A stretch of DNA of 64,000 nt from Flaviflexus massiliensis. GTDB lineage: Bacteria; Actinomycetota; Actinomycetes; Actinomycetales; Actinomycetaceae. Positions 45,379 through 54,572 of the stretch are shown here, one piece after another. Made by a program: the position numbers and the translations under genes. The stretch lies in the NCBI RefSeq assembly GCF_001375495.1, contig NZ_LN831058.1, positions 1,508,768-1,572,767 of the forward strand. Reading direction: 5' to 3'. The notes under the pieces were generated by a model. It searched no databases, was not told the origin of the DNA, and was given only the letters and a program-made list of their open reading frames with translations. How positions within the stretch are numbered: the stretch's first letter is position 1; each line of letters begins with the position of its first letter.

Positions 45379-47361
45379 GTGAGTACATCTCGAGAGGCGA
45401 CCGAACGGTCGCCTCGCTCGCGTCTTGTTATTTTTACCCTGCTCGTCATCGCCCTCGTGGCAACCCTGGTGACGGGCACCATGACATCCGACAACAACAG
45501 GATGTCACCCGATCTCGCCCTCGACCTTGAGGGCGGAACCCAAATCATTCTTGCTCCCGTCGTTGACGACGGCTTCGAGGTCACCGACGAAGACATTGCG
45601 CAGGCGATCGAAATTATTCGCCAACGCGTCGATGCCTCCGGTGTCTCCGAAGCGGAGATCACCTCGCAGGGCGGCGCCAACATCGTGGTTGGACTGCCCG
45701 GTAACCCGAGCGAAGAAACCCTCGACCTCGTGCGTACCTCGGCCGTTCTTGGGCTCCGTCCCGTCATCAACTACACCGATCAGGTGCTCGCCAGCCAGGG
45801 GCTTGCCCCCGTCTACTCGCAAGACGGCAGCGCGCTGACCGACGAGCAAATCGCCACGGCGAAGGCCATGGCCGACCTCGACGGTGACGGTGAGCTCTCG
45901 TCTGAACCTTCAGGGACGCCGGAGTCGGGCTCGGACGATGCCTGGATCACGGAAGAGGTTCTCTTCCAGGGGCTGACGATCAACTGCTTGGCAGCTGATT
46001 CTCGCCTCCAAAACACCTACGTCGAACCCGATACGTCGATCGTGTCGTGCGATCTCGAAAAAGGCACCTCCTACATCCTGGGCCCCACGGAACTGGACGG
46101 TCGGGACCTGTCGGATGCGAACTCGGGTCCGCGCGTCAACAAGCAGGGACAGACCGTGGGTGGCTGGCAGGTCAACCTCGAGTTCACGAGCGAAGGTGGC
46201 GACAAGTTCGCCGAGGTCACGACGAGACTGTCGGGTTACCCCTATCAGTCGGCAAAGAACCTCTTCGCCATCGTCCTCGATGGGTCCATCATTTCCGTCG
46301 CCTCCCTTGAGGAACCGATCACGGGTGGATCGGCAGCGATCTCGGGTAACTTCACGGCCCCCGAAGCCGCGTCCCTTGCTAACCAGCTCTCGTTCGGTTC
46401 ACTGCCACTCACTTTTGAGGTGCTGTCCGAAGATCAGATCTCGGCCACCCTCGGTTCCGAGCAGCTGACGAACTCGCTCATCGCCGGTGCGATCGGTGCC
46501 GCCCTCATCGTCCTCTACCTCCTGTGGCAGTACCATGGCCTCGGAGTCTTGGCCGTTACGTCGATCGTGGCTGTCACGGGGCTTTCCTACCTGCTGATCT
46601 CGCTCCTGTCGTGGATGATCGGGTACCGACTATCCCTTGCCGGGGTCATCGGTCTCATCATTTCGATCGGTATCTCGGCCGACTCCTTCATCGTCTACTT
46701 CGAGCGCATCAGGGACGAGATCCGGGACGGTCGTTCCCTTAAGGGCGCCGTTGAATACGGTTGGCGTAGGGCACGGCAAACGATTCTCATGTCGGATGCC
46801 GTCAACCTCATTGCCGCGGTCGTCCTGTACTTCCTGGCTGTGGGTGGCGTGCGCGGCTTCGCGTTCACCCTCGGTCTCACCACAATCATTGACGTCATTG
46901 TCGTCATGCTGTTCACGTATCCGATGATGCAGATGCTGGTCCGGACCAAGTTCTTTGGTCAGGGGCATCGCCTCTCTGGCATGTCCTCCGCATCGCTTGG
47001 TGGGGAACCCATTTACGTGGGCCGCGGCAGGCTCCGCGAGCCGGCCCCGAAGAAGACGGAGCGTCGCGTCCGCAACGAAGGCCCGGATCTGGAACTCGAT
47101 GCGGACGTCATGGAAGAACGGCCGCAGAAGAACACCCAGACAGCGGTTGCCGATAGCCCGGCTAATTCTCGTCCCTCAAAGAAGCAACGCAAGAAGCAGC
47201 GTGAAAAGGAAGCGCGGTTGGCCGCCGAATCAAAGAATGCGGAGACCGAGGCCGAGGATGTTTCCCCGCAGCCGGTCTCACGCGAGGACGATGGGCGGGG
47301 AATGACCCTGGCGCAACGCCGGGCAGCTGAACGCCGTGCCGCACAGCGGGAGGAAAACTAA
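45379..47361 (+). CDS. secD: SecD, protein-export membrane subunit
   Basis: A 660-residue RND-type subunit of SecDF, which uses the proton gradient to complete protein export. Membrane helix 1 (LVIFTLLVIALVATLV), the large periplasmic domain with ALDLEGGTQIILAPV and FTAPEAASLANQLSFGSLPL, and the TM4-region LAGVIGLIISIGISADSFIVYFERIRDE are standard. After the last helix comes an unusually long charged tail (~110 residues, rich in Lys, Arg and Glu). It starts with no gap after yajC and overlaps secF by 1 nt. Confidence 0.95.
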   Translation: MSTSREATERSPRSRLVIFTLLVIALVATLVTGTMTSDNNRMSPDLALDLEGGTQIILAPVVDDGFEVTDEDIAQAIEIIRQRVDASGVSEAEITSQGGANIVVGLPGNPSEETLDLVRTSAVLGLRPVINYTDQVLASQGLAPVYSQDGSALTDEQIATAKAMADLDGDGELSSEPSGTPESGSDDAWITEEVLFQGLTINCLAADSRLQNTYVEPDTSIVSCDLEKGTSYILGPTELDGRDLSDANSGPRVNKQGQTVGGWQVNLEFTSEGGDKFAEVTTRLSGYPYQSAKNLFAIVLDGSIISVASLEEPITGGSAAISGNFTAPEAASLANQLSFGSLPLTFEVLSEDQISATLGSEQLTNSLIAGAIGAALIVLYLLWQYHGLGVLAVTSIVAVTGLSYLLISLLSWMIGYRLSLAGVIGLIISIGISADSFIVYFERIRDEIRDGRSLKGAVEYGWRRARQTILMSDAVNLIAAVVLYFLAVGGVRGFAFTLGLTTIIDVIVVMLFTYPMMQMLVRTKFFGQGHRLSGMSSASLGGEPIYVGRGRLREPAPKKTERRVRNEGPDLELDADVMEERPQKNTQTAVADSPANSRPSKKQRKKQREKEARLAAESKNAETEAEDVSPQPVSREDDGRGMTLAQRRAAERRAAQREEN

Positions 47362-48362
47362 TGTCCATGTACTCCCTAGGTAACGACCTGTACTCGGGTA
47401 AGAAGAGCTTCAACATCATTGGGAAGCGGAAGATCTGGTACACGATTTCCCTTGTCTTTGTTGCTCTCACCGCGATCTTGTTGATGGTCAAACCCATCAA
47501 CCTCGGCATCGACTTCCGTGGTGGAAGCCAGTTCACGATCTCCGGCACCACGAACTCCTCCCAGCAGGATGCGATCGATATTGTTGCCGAGTACTCGGGT
47601 GAGGATAATGCTCGCGTCTCCGAGATTGGTGCGAACTCGATCCGCGTTCAAACCGGTGAACTCTCGAACGAGGAAACCCAGGAGGTTCGGAGCGGCCTCG
47701 CGGAAGCCTACGGTGTCCCGATCGACGATGTGGCCTCCACCTTCATTGGACCCACGTGGGGTGCTGACGTGTCGAAACAGGCACTGCAGTCCCTCGTTGT
47801 TTTCATCATCCTCATTTCGATCGTCCTGTGGATCTACTTCAGGACATGGACGATCGCGGTGGGAGCGATCGGCGCTCTCCTGCACGACCTCATCATCACG
47901 GTCGGCGTATACGTGGCCTCGGGCTTTGAAGTCACCCCCGCCACCGTCATTGGCCTCCTCACGATTCTCGGATATTCCCTGTACGACACGGTTGTCGTGT
48001 TCGACAAGGTTCGGGAAAACACGAGTGGCTTCGCCGATCAGGAAGACTACACGTACGCGGAGGCCGCGAACCTGGCAGTCAACCAAACTCTTATCCGTTC
48101 CATCAACACGTCCGTGACGGGCCTCCTGCCCGTCGGCGCGATCCTCGTCATCGGTGTCCTCTTCCAGGGTGCCGGTACGCTTCGCGACCTGTCACTGGCA
48201 CTATTTGTCGGTATGCTTATCTCGGCTATTTCGTCGATCTTCGTTGCGTCACCCCTTGCGGTGACCCTCGGGGAGAGGCAGCAGGACATCAAGGAGCACA
48301 CCGAACGTGTTCTGGCGCGCCGCGAGGCCGGCGCTGAGTTGAGTGAAGAGAAGAAGGCATGA
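47361..48362 (+). CDS. secF: SecF, protein-export membrane subunit
   Basis: A 333-residue partner of SecD with six helices. INLGIDFRGGSQFTISG and LTILGYSLYDTVVVFDKVREN are family motifs, and SINTSVTGLLPVGAIL is in the C-terminal helix pair. ATG 47361 shares its A with the secD TAA; its own stop overlaps apt by 4 nt. Confidence 0.96.
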   Translation: MSMYSLGNDLYSGKKSFNIIGKRKIWYTISLVFVALTAILLMVKPINLGIDFRGGSQFTISGTTNSSQQDAIDIVAEYSGEDNARVSEIGANSIRVQTGELSNEETQEVRSGLAEAYGVPIDDVASTFIGPTWGADVSKQALQSLVVFIILISIVLWIYFRTWTIAVGAIGALLHDLIITVGVYVASGFEVTPATVIGLLTILGYSLYDTVVVFDKVRENTSGFADQEDYTYAEAANLAVNQTLIRSINTSVTGLLPVGAILVIGVLFQGAGTLRDLSLALFVGMLISAISSIFVASPLAVTLGERQQDIKEHTERVLARREAGAELSEEKKA

Positions 48363-48901
48363 CCGAAAACACGTTCCCGCAAGACATCGTGGACCTCGTC
48401 CAATCCCACATTCGTGAAGTGAATGACTTCCCGGCCCCCGGAGTGCTGTTCCAGGACGTCACCCCGCTGATTGCCGACCCGAAGGCATTCACGGCCCTCA
48501 TCAACATCCTCGCCGACCGCTACCGCGGCAAGGTGGATGCGATTGCCGGACTTGAGTCCCGTGGCTTTATCCTGGGCGCACCCCTTGCCGTGGCTCTCGG
48601 AGTTGGCATGATTACCGTCCGCAAGGCCGGCAGGCTTCCCGGACCCGTTGTCGGCATCGACTACGACCTCGAGTACGGTTCGGCTCGCATGGAACTCCAG
48701 CCCTTCACCGTCAACGACGGTGATCGCGTCCTCGTGATCGACGACGTGCTCGCAACCGGCGGCACCGCAAACGCCGCATTCGAACTCATCGAAGCAGCCG
48801 GCGGTAAGGCCGACACCCTGTGTGTGCTCATGGAGATTGAGAGCCTGGGTGGGCGCGAGCGCCTCGCAGGGCGCAACGTCGAAGCCGTCCTCACCTACTA
48901 A
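48359..48901 (+). CDS. apt: Adenine phosphoribosyltransferase
   Basis: A 180-residue PRPP-dependent enzyme that salvages adenine to AMP. PRPP loop VLVIDDVLATGGTANAA, and FQDVTPLIADP plus AGLESRGFILGAPLA are apt hallmarks. It overlaps secF by 4 nt. The order secD–secF–apt–rel is a long-conserved actinobacterial and firmicute arrangement linking purine salvage with (p)ppGpp metabolism. Confidence 0.96.
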   Translation: MTENTFPQDIVDLVQSHIREVNDFPAPGVLFQDVTPLIADPKAFTALINILADRYRGKVDAIAGLESRGFILGAPLAVALGVGMITVRKAGRLPGPVVGIDYDLEYGSARMELQPFTVNDGDRVLVIDDVLATGGTANAAFELIEAAGGKADTLCVLMEIESLGGRERLAGRNVEAVLTY

Positions 48902-48904
48902 CTG

Positions 48905-48930
48905 TCGTGAGGTGGCAGACCACCTCACGA
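48905..48930 (+). terminator. First of two tandem hairpins after apt
   Basis: TCGTGAGGTGG / CCACCTCACGA, 11 bp perfect, loop CAGA, 4 bp after the apt stop. Confidence 0.7.
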
Positions 48931-48942
48931 TGAGTGCCGATA

Positions 48943-48974
48943 CCCTGTGCGAAGCGCAACGCTTCGTCACAGGG
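48943..48974 (+). terminator. Second tandem hairpin after apt
   Basis: CCCTGTGCGAAGCG / CGCTTCG-T-CACAGGG pairs over 14 bp with one bulge around CAA. Like the pair after the SUF operon it has no clear U-tract. Confidence 0.65.
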
Positions 48975-49104
48975 CATTCGCATGCTTTCCAGACTTGATC
49001 TGGTGCGGCAGACGCCAACTCCCTCAAATACTCGCGTGGCAAACCATGCTCCGTACGCTCTAATGTAGCCGTGATCTCCGATCGCTCGGGACCAAGGGTG
49101 AGCT

Positions 49105-49194
49105 GTTTGCTCAGGCCTAGAGGAGGTAAGCCTGCTCAGGTCCAGCGGAAGTTAGCTTGTTCGGTCCAGCAGTAGTCCGTTTGTTCAAAGCACC
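49105..49194 (+). repeat. Imperfect 25-bp tandem repeat upstream of rel
   Basis: Three units of 24–25 bp (49105–49129, 49130–49154, 49155–49178) and a partial fourth (to 49194). Each starts GYYTGYTCAGG-like and continues to a Pur-rich end (TAGAGGAGGTAA, CAGCGGAAGTTA). They fall about 100 bp before the rel start. Two units contain strong ribosome-site-like GGAGG/GGAAG, without start codons at usable distance. Confidence 0.7.
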
Positions 49195-49285
49195 CATGCA
49201 CGATGGATTGGCCGAGATCTCGTATTGATCTGTTTCGCGGAGGAGGCCGACAGGCAGGAGTTTTCCCGATCGTCCCCATCGGCCG

Positions 49286-49291
49286 TACAAT
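49286..49291 (+). promoter_or_regulatory. −10 element of rel, leaderless spacing
   Basis: TACAAT is followed by 7 nt and then ATG 49299, so transcription should begin at or beside the A of the start codon. No ribosome site precedes this ATG. A weak TTTCCC lies at −35 position. Confidence 0.6.
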
Positions 49292-49298
49292 GATGGGC

Positions 49299-51605
49299 AT
49301 GGCGGAACCGGAGAGTGATGTTCCCCGCATCAGGTCGAGACTGGCCTGGCTGAGCGGGCGGACGCAGCATGTCCCAACCATCCTGGAACCGCTCATGGCG
49401 GCCATAGAAGGCCGCACCATTGATCGCGCGAAAGTCATTCGAGCATTCGAGGTCGCAGAACGCTGCCACCAGGGCCAGATGCGCAAATCCGGCGAGCCCT
49501 ACATCACCCACCCGATCGCGGTTGCGACGATTCTGGCCGAGCTCGGGATGGATACGGATACGCTCGCTGCGGCACTGCTGCACGATACGGTGGAAGATAC
49601 TGGATACTCACTGGATGAACTAACGGCCGACTTTGGGGCCGACGTGGCCGTGCTGGTTGATGGGGTGACGAAGCTCGACAAGGTCGAGTACGGTGAGGCA
49701 GCCCAGGCGGAAACCGTCCGCAAGATGGTTATTGCCATGTCGAAGGACATTCGAGTCCTGCTGATCAAGCTGGCGGACCGCCTGCACAATGCTCGTACGT
49801 GGCGCTACGTACCGTCGAATTCGGCCAAGAACAAGGCCCGTGAGACACTCGAGATCTATGCTCCCCTCGCGCACCGCCTGGGCATGAACTCGATCAAATG
49901 GGAGCTCGAGGACCTCTCGTTCAAGACCCTCTACCCGGATGTTTATCGGGAGATTGAGCGCCTCGTATCCGATCGTTCAAGCGGCCGTGAAGCCTATCTT
50001 GAGTCGGTGAAGGAACAGCTCGGTAAGGAATTGAAGGCCGCACGCATTAAGTGCACGATTACCGGGCGGCCCAAGCATTACTTCTCGATCTACCAGAAGA
50101 TGATCCTCCGTGGCCGAGACTTCGAGGACATCTACGATCTCATCGGCATCCGAGTCCTCGTCGAATCAGTGAGGGACTGCTACGCGGCCCTCGGCGTAGT
50201 CAATACGCTCTTTACCCCGATTCAGGGGCGCATCAAGGACTACATCACCACCCCGAAGTTCAACCTGTACCAGTCGATCCACACCACGGTCATCGGTCCC
50301 GACCAGAACACGATGGAGGTGCAGATCCGCACGTACGACATGCACAGGCGCGCCGAGTACGGTGTGGCCGCGCACTGGCGGTACAAGGAAAACCCGAACG
50401 CCACGAAGGCAAAGAAGGACCTGCCAACCGAACAGGAAACTCAGCTCAACTGGCTCCGTCAGCTCGTTGACTGGCAGCGAGAAACTGCCGACCCGACCGA
50501 GTTCCTTGACTCTCTGCGCTACGAGATGTCGGGAAGCAGGGTGTATGTCTTCACCCCGAAGGGAGAGGTCATGGACCTCCCGGCGGGAGCCACTCCGGTC
50601 GACTTTGCGTACGCGGTTCACACGGAAGTTGGGCACCGTACGGTGGGAGCCAAGGTTAATGACCGGCTCGTCACCCTCGACCACACGCTCGAATCCGGTG
50701 ACACGGTGGAAATCATCACGGCCAAGGGCGTGGATGCTGGGCCGAGCCAGGGCTGGCTCGACTTCGTCGCCTCACCGCGCGCACGCGCCAAGATCAAGTC
50801 CTGGTTCACGAGAAGCCGCCGCGACGAAGCAATCGAGGTCGGTAAGGAACGCCTGGCGAAGGCTATCCGTCGGAAGAACCAGCCCGTTCATCGCCTCATG
50901 TCTCGCGACACCCTCAAGGGTGTTGCCGATGATCTGAATGGGAGCGATATTTCAGACCTCTACGCCGCTATCGGTGAAGGTCACGTGTCAGCCGAGTCCG
51001 TGGTGCGCCGCCTCATCGCCTCCCAGGGCGGTCAGGCCGGCGTGGAAGAGACCCTCGCCGAAGCGGTTACGCCAACAAGGATCCGTACCCGCCCCGCGAA
51101 CAACTCTGCGGGTGTGGCCGTCGAGAACCTTGACGACTCCGATGTCATGGTCAAGCTCGCTCGCTGCTGTACTCCGTTGCCGCCCGATAAGATCGTGGGC
51201 TTCGTGACCCGCGGTAACGGGCTCTCCGTCCACCGCGCTGACTGCCCGAACGTTAAGTCACTCGAGCGCGAGCCGGAACGATTCTTGCCGGTGTCGTGGT
51301 CGGATGAAGGTAGCTCCGTCTACCTCGTCCAGGTCGCCATCGAGGCACTCGACCGTGCGGGGCTGCTGGCCGACATTGCCCGAGTCCTGTCCGAGCACGG
51401 GGTCAACATGATTTCCGGCAACATCAACACATCCTCCGAACGGGTCGCGAAGTCACGATTCACGTTTGAGATGGCGGATAGTAGGCACCTGAACCAAGTG
51501 CTGCGCGCACTGAAGAGTATCGAAGGCGTCTACGAGGCCTATCGTGTGACTGGTGCCCGGGATAGTCGGGTAGATGCCGGGCAATCTGCCCAATCAGCTG
51601 ACTAG
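49299..51605 (+). CDS. rel: Rel, bifunctional (p)ppGpp synthetase/hydrolase
   Basis: A 768-residue stringent-response enzyme. Domains: HD hydrolase (LAAALLHDTVEDTGYSLDEL, IKLADRLHNARTW), synthetase (RPKHYFSIYQKMI, FEDIYDLIGIRVLV, YQSIHTTVIGPD), TGS (VYVFTPKGEVMDLPAGATP), a conserved-Cys region (KLARCCTPLPPDKI) and an ACT domain (LADIARVLSEHGVNMIS). Both activities look intact. I start at ATG 49299; in-frame ATGs at 49203, 49290 and 49293 exist, but a −10 element directly precedes 49299, arguing for a leaderless mRNA. apt–rel order is conserved. Confidence 0.95.
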   Translation: MAEPESDVPRIRSRLAWLSGRTQHVPTILEPLMAAIEGRTIDRAKVIRAFEVAERCHQGQMRKSGEPYITHPIAVATILAELGMDTDTLAAALLHDTVEDTGYSLDELTADFGADVAVLVDGVTKLDKVEYGEAAQAETVRKMVIAMSKDIRVLLIKLADRLHNARTWRYVPSNSAKNKARETLEIYAPLAHRLGMNSIKWELEDLSFKTLYPDVYREIERLVSDRSSGREAYLESVKEQLGKELKAARIKCTITGRPKHYFSIYQKMILRGRDFEDIYDLIGIRVLVESVRDCYAALGVVNTLFTPIQGRIKDYITTPKFNLYQSIHTTVIGPDQNTMEVQIRTYDMHRRAEYGVAAHWRYKENPNATKAKKDLPTEQETQLNWLRQLVDWQRETADPTEFLDSLRYEMSGSRVYVFTPKGEVMDLPAGATPVDFAYAVHTEVGHRTVGAKVNDRLVTLDHTLESGDTVEIITAKGVDAGPSQGWLDFVASPRARAKIKSWFTRSRRDEAIEVGKERLAKAIRRKNQPVHRLMSRDTLKGVADDLNGSDISDLYAAIGEGHVSAESVVRRLIASQGGQAGVEETLAEAVTPTRIRTRPANNSAGVAVENLDDSDVMVKLARCCTPLPPDKIVGFVTRGNGLSVHRADCPNVKSLEREPERFLPVSWSDEGSSVYLVQVAIEALDRAGLLADIARVLSEHGVNMISGNINTSSERVAKSRFTFEMADSRHLNQVLRALKSIEGVYEAYRVTGARDSRVDAGQSAQSAD

Positions 51606-52095
51606 CCTGCCAGCTATCGCGGCCGCGAAATCGTTGGCCAAGAATCTCACGGACTTCCCGCACGTCAACTCCGTGACGGAGCAGGTGCACAATCCCCGGT
51701 AATGCCCTCTCCGGCGGTAGGACGAGCAGGTCCGCAGCCGTCCGCGCCATCGTCGTCACGTAAGCGGAACCGATCTGTGTTAGATGCTGGTCTTTCAGGA
51801 GCCGCCGATCAGTCGTCCACCGAGTCGACTTGCCCGGGAGGGGAGCGGTGGGAACACTGCGGAGGCTGAGTGGATCGATCGTCCATCTGCCCGTATGAAC
51901 AAACACGGCACTTTCATCAACGAGAACCGCCGGGCTTCGCAGGCCGCGAGCCACCGCGTTTGCTCGCAGTGCGGGGCTTTGGCAGAGATCGACCGGCACG
52001 GCATGATCGGGACCCACTAGGCACAGGACGGGGGAGTGCGGATCACCAAAGAATGGTGCCCCCAACTCGATAGCCGTCACCGGTGCAAACTCCAT
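51460..52095 (-). CDS. AbiEi antitoxin-like hypothetical protein
   Basis: A 211-residue frame convergent with rel and overlapping its last 146 bp. The middle has GSAYVTTMARTAADLLVL… and RALPGIVHLLRHGVDVREV, which resembles the AbiEi-type antitoxin and related transcription-regulator proteins of Actinobacteria (the GLRVTSPARTAVDLAR pattern). No toxin partner is next to it. The C-terminal part is Arg-rich. Start ATG 52095 has a weak GGGG site. The large antisense overlap with rel lowers confidence in the 3' end. Confidence 0.5.
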   Translation of the reverse strand: MEFAPVTAIELGAPFFGDPHSPVLCLVGPDHAVPVDLCQSPALRANAVARGLRSPAVLVDESAVFVHTGRWTIDPLSLRSVPTAPLPGKSTRWTTDRRLLKDQHLTQIGSAYVTTMARTAADLLVLPPERALPGIVHLLRHGVDVREVREILGQRFRGRDSWQASQLIGQIARHLPDYPGHQSHDRPRRRLRYSSVRAALGSGAYYPPSQT

Positions 52096-52272
52096 ACCCC
52101 ATCACACCACAATCAGCGGCGTAAAGACCTCAACTTGTCTCCAATGTGGACAACTGGCTGGTCACAGGCCTGGGGGACCGGGGAGCGGTTTAGGAGATGG
52201 CACGGAGGGCGAAACTGAGATGGAAGCAAATGGGAAGAGTCAGCGAAGCACGATCAGTGATGTACTAAAGAG

Positions 52273-52306
52273 TAGGTGGGCGGTCCCTTAGGGAACCGCC
52301 CACCTA
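52273..52306. terminator. Terminator between DUF349 gene and hypothetical protein
   Basis: TAGGTGGGCGGTCCC and GGGAACCGCCCACCTA pair over 15 bp with a bulged A around TTA, immediately after the DUF349 stop on the minus strand. Confidence 0.75.
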
Positions 52307-52333
52307 CCGTGAGACTACTCGTGAGTAACGCTG

Positions 52334-54154
52334 CTACTTGAGCTGCTCGAGCCAGGACCTGCGAGCATCGAGTGCTTCCTGGGCGCGCTGGGCGGCCTTC
52401 TCGTCGCCACGCGCCTGAGCATCGGCGAGCTCCTGCTCGTGCTTGGCGATGGCATCCTCGAGCTGGGCGGCGAAGCCGGTTGCTCGCTCAACCTTTGCGG
52501 GATCGGTCTTGCGCCACTGCTCATCCTCAGCCGCACGAACGGCCGACTCGACATCGCGGAGCCTGCCTTCGGTACGGGAGATGTCCTTGCGGGGGACGAA
52601 ACCGATCTGTTCCCAACGATCCTGAATATCGTGTAGCTTCTTCTTCGCTGCCTGGATGTCCTTGATCGGGAGGATCTCTTCAGCTTCCTTGATGAGCTCA
52701 AGCTTCTTGGCGAGGTTCGCACTCTGCTCGGAGTTGATCGAGTCGCGGTCTGCCTGACGAGCGTCGAAAAACACCTGCTGTGCGGCACGGAAGCGTGCCC
52801 ACAGCTTGTCATCTTCCTTGCGGGAGATGCGGCCGGCGGCCTTCCACTCCTCTAAGAGATCACGGTAAGCCGCAGATGTTGCTCCCCAGTCGGTGGAGGA
52901 GGACATCTCTTCTGCGCGCTTGATGAGAGCTTCCTTCTTGGAGGTCACTTCCTTCTGCTTTGCTTCCAGCTGAGAAAAGTGCTGGCGGCGGTGACGATCA
53001 AATTCTGTACGAGCGCGAGAGAAGCGCTTCCACAGTCCTTCTTCGGCAGCGTGGTCGATCCTGGGGCCGGCCTTCTGTGCGCGCTTCCACTGCTCAAGCA
53101 GGGAGGTGAGTTCGTTGCGGGAGTCGCGCCAATGAGTGCGTTCGGGGTCCTGTGCGGCAATGGCCTCGGCGCGCTCGATGATCGAGGTGCGATCGGCGAG
53201 AGCCTGGATCTTGGCGACCCTGCGCTCCTCATCAAACTCGGCCTGACGGACCTTGAGTCGCTCCCGAATGGCCTCGACACGGGACTTGAGGGCCTCAACG
53301 TCGCCGACGACAGCTGGTTCGACCAGAGCCTCGTCCAGGGCCTTGAGGCCGGGATTGATCTCTTGAGGGTTGACAATCTCGAGCCGGGATTCGAGTAGTG
53401 AAGCCTGTGCCACCAGGTCGAGGTAGCGGCGCACGTAGACCGCCAGAGCGTCGTCCTTCGAGTCACCGATCGCGTACTGGCCGACCAGTCGCTCGCCCTG
53501 ATCACCGGAGGAACGCAGGTAGACGTTACCCTCCTCATCCACGCGACCCCATTCGGCCGCTTCGGCTGCCGCCTTGGGATCGACCGGCGGAGCCGGGGGC
53601 ACCACGGCAGGCTTGGCTGCCGGCTTGCCGGGGGCGGGGGGCCTCGGGCCCGTCTCTTGTAGCCATCTGGGGGTGGAGAGGAGACAGTCCTGGGAACGCG
53701 GCGGAACGGCGTGACCGGGAGCTGGTGCGGGCGGGGGAGTTGGGCGAACTGTGCCATGCGGCTTGGGCGGCACGGGTGCGCCCTCTGCCGGGGCTGTCTC
53801 CGCAGCTGCCTCAGCGGCTTCAGTCTGCTCGGCTGCACGTTCTTCGACCGGTGCCTCGGGAACTCCGGGGCCATCTTCCAGGGGCTGATCCTCTGTGGCA
53901 GGGGCGGGAGCTGCTTCCTCGCTCTGCTCAGGAGAATCCGCTGCCGCGGTTTCTTCTGTCTGTTCGGCGGTGGGCTCCGTCGCCCGTGCCGACTCTGCTT
54001 CTTCGTTCACGTTTGTGTTGACCTGCTCGGTTTCGGCAGGTGTCTGCGACGCAGTAGATTCCGTGGCATGCGCCTGCTCGTTGGTGGATTCGACCGCGTG
54101 TTCTGCGGATTCTTCATGATTGATGGGCTCGGTACCCGGATTTGACTGCGTCAT
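52334..54154 (-). CDS. DUF349 helical-repeat protein with long acidic N-terminus
   Basis: A 606-residue protein. The first ~175 residues are low-complexity, rich in Glu, Ala, Thr and Pro; the next ~25 residues are a Pro-rich stretch (VPPAPPVDPKAAAEAAEWG). The remainder has three to four DUF349 helical repeats, seen as WEQIGFVPRK, LEEWKAAGRISRKEDDKLWARF and LEQWKRAQKAGPRIDHAAEE. DUF349 proteins of Actinobacteria lie between rel and hisS; a link to the stringent response or growth control has been suggested but is not established. Start ATG 54154 follows AAGGAGCACACG. Confidence 0.86.
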   Translation of the reverse strand: MTQSNPGTEPINHEESAEHAVESTNEQAHATESTASQTPAETEQVNTNVNEEAESARATEPTAEQTEETAAADSPEQSEEAAPAPATEDQPLEDGPGVPEAPVEERAAEQTEAAEAAAETAPAEGAPVPPKPHGTVRPTPPPAPAPGHAVPPRSQDCLLSTPRWLQETGPRPPAPGKPAAKPAVVPPAPPVDPKAAAEAAEWGRVDEEGNVYLRSSGDQGERLVGQYAIGDSKDDALAVYVRRYLDLVAQASLLESRLEIVNPQEINPGLKALDEALVEPAVVGDVEALKSRVEAIRERLKVRQAEFDEERRVAKIQALADRTSIIERAEAIAAQDPERTHWRDSRNELTSLLEQWKRAQKAGPRIDHAAEEGLWKRFSRARTEFDRHRRQHFSQLEAKQKEVTSKKEALIKRAEEMSSSTDWGATSAAYRDLLEEWKAAGRISRKEDDKLWARFRAAQQVFFDARQADRDSINSEQSANLAKKLELIKEAEEILPIKDIQAAKKKLHDIQDRWEQIGFVPRKDISRTEGRLRDVESAVRAAEDEQWRKTDPAKVERATGFAAQLEDAIAKHEQELADAQARGDEKAAQRAQEALDARRSWLEQLK

Positions 54155-54572
54155 CGTGTGCTCCTTGGGACGGGGTCGGCAGATGCGTGACCGTTCTCGT
54201 GTTGGGACGATCTATAGTCTACGATGTTCTGGCTCACATCGTGGCAACGGATCGAAATTACTCCAATACAGCCCCAAACAACACAGTGAGAGGATTGCTT
54301 GGGGCAGTCTGGTCATTCTTTTGAGATTGACCAAGGCGGTTCATATAAATAGGTGGCCAACCCAAACGGTGTGGTGCGCGAGAGCTGCTGAGCTTCGTGG
54401 TCCCGTTCTGCAAACGCCCTCACGTACCACTTCTTGCGTAGCAGCCGATCGATTAGGGCCTGCCGACTGGTGATGATCCATTGCCATTCAATTGGAAGGA
54501 ACCGCCGGCCTCGGAGGGCACAGCCGGTCTTCGCCGATTGGTCTGGGCGGGGAAGAGCGATAACGTAGTGCC
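54155..54572. other. Divergent control region, DUF349 / hydrolase
   Basis: A 418-bp gap. Minus-strand TAGACTATAGAT near 54209–54221 could be the DUF349 −10. The right end holds the hydrolase promoter described separately. The centre contains no repeat, hairpin or ORF I can support. Confidence 0.5.
54538..54566 (+). promoter_or_regulatory. Promoter of the MBL hydrolase, leaderless spacing
   Basis: TTGGTC (54538–54543), 17-bp spacer, TAACGT (54561–54566), then 6 nt to ATG 54573. No ribosome site is present, so the mRNA is probably leaderless. Confidence 0.65.

Noticed and set aside
47376-48086. Antisense frame within secF
   Set aside because: No start signal and no domain; secF is clearly the coding strand.
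48047-49042. Long minus-strand frame opposite secF and apt (331 codons)
   Set aside because: Fully antisense to two conserved genes, no ribosome site or domain; produced by third-position GC bias.
49105-49194. Possible CRISPR array
   Set aside because: Units are contiguous and imperfect, with no unique spacers and no cas genes in the window.
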